A stretch of DNA of 6,086 bases, from NCBI GenBank assembly GCA_002309615.1, contig DBXT01000058.1, positions 1 through 6,086 of the forward strand, written 5' to 3'. Source of the DNA: Bacteroidales bacterium UBA1205. Its GTDB lineage: Bacteria > Bacteroidota > Bacteroidia > Bacteroidales > WCHB1-69. This document shows, piece by piece, positions 1 through 4,028 of the stretch (position 1 is the first letter of the stretch; each line of letters begins with the position of its first letter). Under the pieces are notes generated by a model that saw only the letters and a list, made by a program, of their open reading frames with translations, searched no databases and was not told the DNA's origin. Both the position numbers and the translations under genes were made by a program.

Positions 1-880
1 AATACCAATCATCACTCATTCCCGTAGGGTCAATCCTTCCCACCGGGTTATTGCTGCAATAATGGTACGGCGTGAGCCACGGTTTCTGTTCCATCATTGG
101 GTCACGACTGGTGAACACCGGCGGTTTGTAGTAACGGGCTTCGTAATAGTACATGCCGGTTTCTTCGTCCAACTCCTTGGCGTTGAAGGCATATTTGGGC
201 AAGGTGCCGTTTTGCCATAAGGGGGCGTATTCCGTGGTGATTTCCCCAAAAGGAGCATAGAGGAATCCTTGCGTTATTGTAGCATTGTTATCTGTTACAA
301 AAGCGGTATTTCCCAAGTGGTTAGGATGATAATAATAAATGTCATTGGGTGTTCCTGTTGGCTGCAAAGTATTTACATCCATAAAAGGCGGCATATCTAT
401 CGGTACCGTTTCATAAATTAACTTATGGATATCCTCTCTAAATTGCTCTTCTAATTGCAATTTACGGTCTTCTAATATATTGTTATTTATTGCAATAGTT
501 ATTGTATTGTCACCCAAGCGGGATGCAATCCTTTCCGTACCGTTGTAGTAATGCTTGGTATATTCTCCGTTTTGGTTAAAGTTTAGATAGGTGTTGGGAT
601 AAAACATAGCTTGCTGCAGTTGCATGTTTAAGGGCTGTTGCTGTCCGTTAATCCACAGGTTGGTATTGTACAAACTTAATTTATAAGTTCTTGTATTAGC
701 CGCATTATAACCGTAATAGGCAAAACTCATTACATCATCGCTATAGGCTTTGAGATTGCCTTGGGAGTTAAAGAGGTAATACTCTGTATGCTGTTGCGGT
801 TGTGTTATTTCTCGCTTGCGTAGGGAGCCGTTTATGCCGTTGCCCGCTATTACTCCGTTGTTTGTCTGCCTGTTTTTCAT
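1..880 (-). CDS. RHS repeat-associated core protein, unit C (N-terminally short, C-terminus cut by the window edge)
   Basis: The frame is open without a stop from ATG at 880 to the left edge, giving 293 complete codons. After a 14-residue leader (MKNRQTNNGVIAGN) it enters the RHS core at GINGSLRKRE and follows units A and B throughout: YYGYN, a helical insert with EQFREDIHKLI, YYYHPNHLGNTAFVTD, APFGEITTEY, DEETGMYYYEARYY, TSRDP and finally NNPVGRIDPTGM. These match the RHS repeat-associated core (TIGR03696-like), including the DPxG motif where RHS proteins are cleaved from their toxin tip. The window ends about five residues later, so the variable tip and any immunity gene lie outside it. The protein lacks hundreds of residues of RHS shell upstream of GING that unit B still has, so it probably cannot form a delivery-competent shell. 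It may be an expressed remnant or a stored cassette. ATG 880 is chosen because it lies 3 nt after a TATCTTTGC box and an in-frame TAA lies 30 nt upstream. Identity as an RHS core is secure; function is inferred. Confidence 0.88.
   Translation of the reverse strand, partial: MKNRQTNNGVIAGNGINGSLRKREITQPQQHTEYYLFNSQGNLKAYSDDVMSFAYYGYNAANTRTYKLSLYNTNLWINGQQQPLNMQLQQAMFYPNTYLNFNQNGEYTKHYYNGTERIASRLGDNTITIAINNNILEDRKLQLEEQFREDIHKLIYETVPIDMPPFMDVNTLQPTGTPNDIYYYHPNHLGNTAFVTDNNATITQGFLYAPFGEITTEYAPLWQNGTLPKYAFNAKELDEETGMYYYEARYYKPPVFTSRDPMMEQKPWLTPYHYCSNNPVGRIDPTGMSDDWY
17..838 (-). repeat. RHS core repeat, copy C
   Basis: This 822-bp segment runs from GINGS to the end of DPTGM and aligns with 1771-2586 (B) and 4667-5488 (A). 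The half nearer GINGS (about 590-838) closely resembles A, while the half nearer DPTG differs from both: APLWQNGTLPKYAFNAK here against NINFGNNVIPKYSFNAK in A and B. It is also visibly richer in G and C; positions 121-180 contain 30 of 60 by hand count. Long direct repeats of this kind give homology for cassette exchange. Confidence 0.85.
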
Positions 881-934
881 TTTGCAAAGATAGTTTTTTT
901 TGATTCTTAATTTTTATCTATTTTAGAGATGTCC
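852..934 (-). repeat. Cassette junction repeat, copy 2 (B/C boundary)
   Basis: This stretch of about 83 bp is a near copy of 3430-3512. On the minus strand both read (G)ACATCTCTAAAA, TAGATAAAA, TTAAGAATC, an A-run, CTATCTTTGC, three bases, then ATGAAAA, and continue for about 25 bases into coding sequence, ending near AACAACGGA or AGCAACGGA. The differences are small indels in A-runs and a few substitutions. The repeat marks where one cassette's small gene ends and the next RHS frame begins. Its upstream end lies inside the last codons of the 80-aa gene. Confidence 0.8.
884..892 (-). promoter_or_regulatory. Bacteroidota-type -7 promoter box (TATCTTTGC) for unit C
   Basis: The minus-strand TATCTTTGC fits the Bacteroidota -7 consensus TAnnTTTG(C) exactly. 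It ends 3 nt before ATG 880, so a transcript starting a few bases downstream would be leaderless or nearly so. A good TTTG -33 element at the usual spacing (about 19-21 bp) is not obvious; only A/T runs are present. Conservation of box and spacing at 3460-3468 supports function, but activity is untested. Confidence 0.5.
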
Positions 935-1160
935 TATAATATTCACATATATCATATGAAGTATCATTATTATGTTTATGTTCTTCACAATGTAAAGTAT
1001 CCTCTTCTATAATTATATCTTTTGTTTCGTTCCTGTTATATTTTTTATCGTAATAGTGGTCATGGCATTTCTCTGCTATAATACCAATGAGAGTTGTAAG
1101 TCCAGAGAGAATAAAATACCACTCCCATAATCCCATTCTATACTCATCTTTTTTTTTCAT
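918..1160 (-). CDS. Small single-pass membrane protein, candidate immunity protein for the unit B tip
   Basis: An 80-aa protein not recognised from any named family. It has a short basic N-terminus (MKKKDEYR), one hydrophobic segment at about residues 11-29 (LWEWYFILSGLTTLIGIIA), then a hydrophilic tail rich in Cys, His and acidic residues: C32-H33-D34-H35 and H57-C58-E59-E60-H61-K62-H63. ATG at 1160 is chosen over an in-frame TTG at 1175 that would add five residues; it starts 16 nt after the unit B stop. The position directly behind an RHS gene is where immunity genes lie in RHS loci, and the membrane segment would suit protection against a membrane- or envelope-acting toxin. Both points are inference. 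The last five codons (RTSLK, then TAG) fall inside the cassette junction repeat, so the native 3' end may have been replaced or trimmed. It could instead be an unrelated hypothetical protein. Confidence 0.6.
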   Translation of the reverse strand: MKKKDEYRMGLWEWYFILSGLTTLIGIIAEKCHDHYYDKKYNRNETKDIIIEEDTLHCEEHKHNNDTSYDICEYYRTSLK

Positions 1161-1176
1161 CTTTTTTAATATCAAA

Positions 1177-3456
1177 TTATTCTTCTATTAATGATTTTCT
1201 AATCTCTTCTTTTTTATTATTTATCATAACTTCCAATCTTTTTGTTACTTCTTCTTCCAAATTAAATTTTTTTTGTGAAATAAGATTTTTATCTGATAAA
1301 ATCTCTTTTTCTATTTTGTCAGTAATAGATTTTTTAAATGTAAAAGAATATTCTCTAACATTATTCAATGAATTACTAATAACTATTCCTTTTCCTTCAT
1401 TTTCAAGAGATCGAATAGCCATATATTCCAAAGCAATTTCACTTGTTTCAGGATTAGAAAAAGCAGACATTAGAGAAGCTACCATTTGTCTATTCGCTTT
1501 TAATAGAATTTTTCCAAATCCATCAATTTTACCAAATTTTGCTAAAAACTTTACAGAACCACCTCCTAATAATTGAAATCCTAATCCGAAATAGTCTGAT
1601 GTAGTAGCATTAAAACTAGGATCTTTTAATCTTTGATAAGCAAGCATTCCTTCATAAAAATAACCTAATAATGGAACAGCTGTCGTTATAGATACTTTTC
1701 TAACCCAATTGAAATTTGTGACTTGAACACGATAAGTATTATCTTTCTTAGAAGGAGGTTTGATATAATACTCCCCCATCGGATCCACATACTTCACCGG
1801 ATTATTGGTACAATATGCATACGGAGACATCCAAAAGTACTTTTCAAAATGAGGGTCTCTACTTGTAAATGTAGGAGGAGCGTAATATCGTGCTTCGTAG
1901 TAATACATTTCCGTTTCTTCGTCCAATTCCTTAGCGTTAAAACTATACTTAGGTATTACATTATTACCAAAGTTAATATTATATTCCGTCGTAATTTCCC
2001 CAAAGGGAGCATAAAGAAATCCTTGTGTAATGGTTTGGTTTTGGTCTGTCACAAAAGAAGTACTGCCTAAATGATTAGGATGGTAGTAATAAATGTCATT
2101 AGGAGTTCCTGTGGGTTGTAGAGCATTTACATCTATAAAAGGAGGCATGTCTATAGGTACAGTTTCTTCAATTAACTTATGGATATCCTCTCTAAATTGG
2201 TCTTCTAATTGCAATTTACGGTTTTCTAATATATTATTGTTTATGGCTATTGTTGTGGTATTGTCACCCAAACGAGATGCAATTCTTTCCATACCATTAT
2301 AGTAATGCTTTGTATATTCCCCGTTACCATTAAAGTTCAAATAGGTATTAGGATAAAACATAGCATTTTGCACCATAGGTTGTATGGGTTGGGGTTGGCC
2401 GTTCACCCATTGGTTGGCATTAAACAGGTTCACTTTGTAGGTGCGGGTGTTGGCGGAGTTGTAGCCGTAAACACTTATCTGCATATCCGTCCCACAGGCT
2501 TTTAAATTACCGGAAGCATTAAAATAATAGTAATCTGTGTTTTGTGTTGGGTGGTCATATCTTTTGCGTATGCTGCCGTTTATGCCGTAGGTGCAAGTTT
2601 CCAAGGGCTGCGGGTTTTGTTGCATATCGTATTTTATAATGGGAGCAAAAGAGGTCTGCCCTTGTGCCATGTCTGCACTGCTACCCGGAAAATAATACCT
2701 GTAATTTTTATTTTCAGAAATATTTGTCGCTGGGTCGGTTGTTTGTTGCGTATAGGTGTTTATTTTGCCCCAATTATTATAAGAATAGGCACCGCTGCAC
2801 AGCACATTGTTGTTGCAGGTGCTTTCCGCAGTTAGCAGTTGGTCGGCAGAATCGTAAGAGTAACGCTCCGTTACTTGGTATTGCGGCATAGGATAAGAGG
2901 AATTTACCCGTAGGATATTGCCTACGGAGTCGTAGTTGTATTGCAAATAAGAAAGCGTGTTGCCTCTGTAGGTGGTCAGCAGGCTGTCTAATCGCTGTGT
3001 CAATGGATAATAAGTATATTTTGTTTGGATTCCGTTGCCGTATTTTTGAGATATTTTGGCACCGAACTTATTATATTGTATGCTGTCTAAATAGGTATAG
3101 TTTTGGTTGTTGGCAATGCGTTCCAACTGTCCTCCAAAATCATAACTATAATTAACTTCCTCATTATCAGGATAGGTGATATTAAGTATTCTTCCCCAGC
3201 TGTCATATTCAAATTGCGTGTTCAGAGCTATGATATTTGCCAAGAAAGGCACGGTGTAAATTCTTGTCTCTCGGGTGATTTCACCCATGTTGCCATATTG
3301 GTAGCATACCAAACCGCTCTCATCGTAAAGCGTATCCACACGGCCATAATTGTCGTAGTGGTAAACAACGGGCACTTCGTCCTGCCCGTTTAAGCTCTGC
3401 AGACGGTGTGCGTTGTAGGTGTATTTCCTTCCGTTGCTTGCTCTACTAGTTTTCAT
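1177..3456 (-). CDS. RHS repeat-associated core protein with unrecognised C-terminal tip, unit B
   Basis: A 759-aa RHS protein. Residues 1-12 are a junction-derived leader (MKTSRASNGRKY). Residues 13 to about 290 hold YD-type repeats such as YHYDNYGRVDTLYDESG, FEYDSWGRILNITYPD and YSYDSADQL. Residues 291-562 are the conserved core: a helical insert at about 405-430, YYYHPNHLGSTSFV at 457-469, APFGEITTEY, MYYYEARYY, TSRDP, and NNPVKYVDPMGE closing at 562. Core segments of this type form the shell that encloses the toxin and cleave it near DPxG. Residues 563-759 are the variable tip. Full RHS proteins usually exceed 1000 residues and carry an N-terminal delivery region; none is present here, so this looks like a displaced cassette. 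ATG 3456 lies 3 nt after a TATCTTTGC box. The frame stays open upstream to a TAA at 3525-3523, so a longer product on another start cannot be fully excluded. Within the core motif, DEETEM replaces DEETGM. Confidence 0.88.
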   Translation of the reverse strand: MKTSRASNGRKYTYNAHRLQSLNGQDEVPVVYHYDNYGRVDTLYDESGLVCYQYGNMGEITRETRIYTVPFLANIIALNTQFEYDSWGRILNITYPDNEEVNYSYDFGGQLERIANNQNYTYLDSIQYNKFGAKISQKYGNGIQTKYTYYPLTQRLDSLLTTYRGNTLSYLQYNYDSVGNILRVNSSYPMPQYQVTERYSYDSADQLLTAESTCNNNVLCSGAYSYNNWGKINTYTQQTTDPATNISENKNYRYYFPGSSADMAQGQTSFAPIIKYDMQQNPQPLETCTYGINGSIRKRYDHPTQNTDYYYFNASGNLKACGTDMQISVYGYNSANTRTYKVNLFNANQWVNGQPQPIQPMVQNAMFYPNTYLNFNGNGEYTKHYYNGMERIASRLGDNTTTIAINNNILENRKLQLEDQFREDIHKLIEETVPIDMPPFIDVNALQPTGTPNDIYYYHPNHLGSTSFVTDQNQTITQGFLYAPFGEITTEYNINFGNNVIPKYSFNAKELDEETEMYYYEARYYAPPTFTSRDPHFEKYFWMSPYAYCTNNPVKYVDPMGEYYIKPPSKKDNTYRVQVTNFNWVRKVSITTAVPLLGYFYEGMLAYQRLKDPSFNATTSDYFGLGFQLLGGGSVKFLAKFGKIDGFGKILLKANRQMVASLMSAFSNPETSEIALEYMAIRSLENEGKGIVISNSLNNVREYSFTFKKSITDKIEKEILSDKNLISQKKFNLEEEVTKRLEVMINNKKEEIRKSLIEE
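1180..1770 (-). other. Variable C-terminal tip of unit B (putative toxin domain, family unknown)
   Basis: The last 197 residues of unit B, beginning directly after DPMGE, have no similarity to the unit A tip. Two hydrophobic or glycine-rich stretches stand out: about residues 588-607 (SITTAVPLLGYFYEGMLAY) and 622-640 (YFGLGFQLLGGGSVKFLAK). The last 50 residues are highly charged and probably helical (EEEVTKRLEVMINNKKEEI). No nuclease, deaminase or hydrolase motif is recognisable. Base composition falls sharply at the border: positions 1201-1260 contain 14 G+C in 60 by hand count. Being a toxin is inferred only from its place after an RHS core. Confidence 0.6.
1771..2586 (-). repeat. RHS core repeat, copy B
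   Basis: This 816-bp core segment corresponds to 17-838 and 4667-5488. From about 1790 to 2370 it is nearly identical to unit A (NINFGNNVIPKYSFNAKELDEE, APPTFTSRDP, YFWMSPYAYC). Beyond about 2370 toward GINGS it diverges strongly from A and C (for example QPIQPMVQNAMFYP, CGTDMQISVYGYNSANTRT). A 30-bp stretch at 2170-2199 is identical in all three copies (also 416-445 and 5066-5095). Confidence 0.85.
3010..3213 (-). repeat. Upstream YD-repeat segment shared by units B and A
   Basis: These 204 bp encode residues 82-149 of unit B, from FEYDSWGRILNITYPDNE to YGNGIQTKYTY. They correspond to 5882-6085 in unit A, which reads FEYDSWGRILNITYPDNE to YGNGIVTQYTY. The DNA is clearly homologous but more diverged than the core. 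Unit C lacks this segment. It shows that A and B descend from the same long RHS gene and that A continues past the right edge in the same way. Confidence 0.75.
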
Positions 3457-3512
3457 GTTGCAAAGATAGTTTTTTTTGATTCTTAAAATTTTATCTATTT
3501 TTAGAGATGTTC
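3430..3512 (-). repeat. Cassette junction repeat, copy 1 (A/B boundary)
   Basis: This is the partner of 852-934. It starts immediately after the stop of the 171-aa lipoprotein gene (TAA at 3515-3513), contains the TATCTTTGC box and ATG 3456, and ends about 27 bases into unit B. Translated in the unit B frame, both copies include LRIKKNYLC just before MK; in copy 2 an in-frame TAA precedes it. The copy contains a 10-bp AT palindrome at 3484-3493 that is not kept in copy 2. Confidence 0.8.
3460..3468 (-). promoter_or_regulatory. Bacteroidota-type -7 promoter box (TATCTTTGC) for unit B
   Basis: The minus-strand TATCTTTGC is followed by AAC and then ATG 3456. It fits TAnnTTTG(C) exactly. The best -33 candidate is a TTTT at 3488-3485, only 16 bp upstream and therefore weak. 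If active it would give unit B and the 80-aa gene a transcript separate from unit A, starting at or next to the start codon. Confidence 0.5.
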
Positions 3513-4028
3513 TTAAAAATTGTTATCATATATAATTGTGTCGCTATAATTATATAAAACAGTACCTTTATTATTATTTAATTCCAAACGATGCCGCCCG
3601 TAAGAAAGAGTATTGAACTGCAGAAGAGAGTCATACACATCTATTACTAATTTGTTTGGATAATGGGTTTCACATATTTTAAACAAATCGCAACACGGCA
3701 GTTGATCTATTTTTTCATTTTGAATAACTGCAATATAATACTTTTCATTTATACTACTATTAAAAATAAGTATATATGTTGAATTATATTCTTTATAATA
3801 GAAAAGTGTACTGATATCGCATAGCAAATTGTTATCCAATGGATTAATTAGATATACCTCTTTGTCAGAACTTTTTTTTAGAAAATTACAACGTAGCGAG
3901 AGCATATCCAAATATTCTATTTCTGCAGGGGTATCTAACTTCAAACATTTTTTTTGAGTACATGCTTCTATAATCAAAAAATAGATGAATACACTGAAAA
4001 GTATTATTTTTATTATTTTATTTTCCAT
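3513..4028 (-). CDS. Predicted lipoprotein, candidate immunity protein for the unit A tip
   Basis: A 171-aa protein of unknown family. It has an N-terminal export signal: a short charged start (MENK), a hydrophobic stretch IIKIILFSVFIYFLII, and a lipobox-like IEAC with Cys at residue 23. The Glu at -2 is unusual, so lipidation is likely but not certain. The residues after the Cys (TQKK) are not acidic, unlike the surface-export signal of Bacteroidota lipoproteins, which suggests a periplasm-facing anchor. The mature part has several further cysteines (CLKLD, LRC, LLCD, LPCCDLFKIC) and no motif I recognise. ATG 4028 lies inside unit A, overlapping its 3' end by 16 nt, with GGAG a few bases upstream; this favours translational coupling. 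A periplasmic protein coupled to a toxin with a cell-wall-hydrolase-like tip fits an immunity role. That pairing is inference; the signal and overlap are seen directly. Confidence 0.75.
   Translation of the reverse strand: MENKIIKIILFSVFIYFLIIEACTQKKCLKLDTPAEIEYLDMLSLRCNFLKKSSDKEVYLINPLDNNLLCDISTLFYYKEYNSTYILIFNSSINEKYYIAVIQNEKIDQLPCCDLFKICETHYPNKLVIDVYDSLLQFNTLSYGRHRLELNNNKGTVLYNYSDTIIYDNNF

Noticed and set aside
1173..1175. TTG at 1175 as the start of the small gene after unit B
   Set aside because: An ATG five codons downstream (1160) gives a typical basic N-terminus before the membrane helix. TTG starts are uncommon and no ribosome site favours it, though it is not excluded.
1316..3393. 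Several forward-strand open frames of 66-115 codons opposite unit B
   Set aside because: They lie antisense to a long conserved RHS frame, overlap each other in different frames, and read as low-complexity or Cys/Val/Ile-rich shadow translations without domain signals.
3484..3493. TAAAATTTTA palindrome as a terminator or operator
   Set aside because: It is short, all A/T, has no loop or U-tract arrangement, and is not preserved in the other junction repeat.
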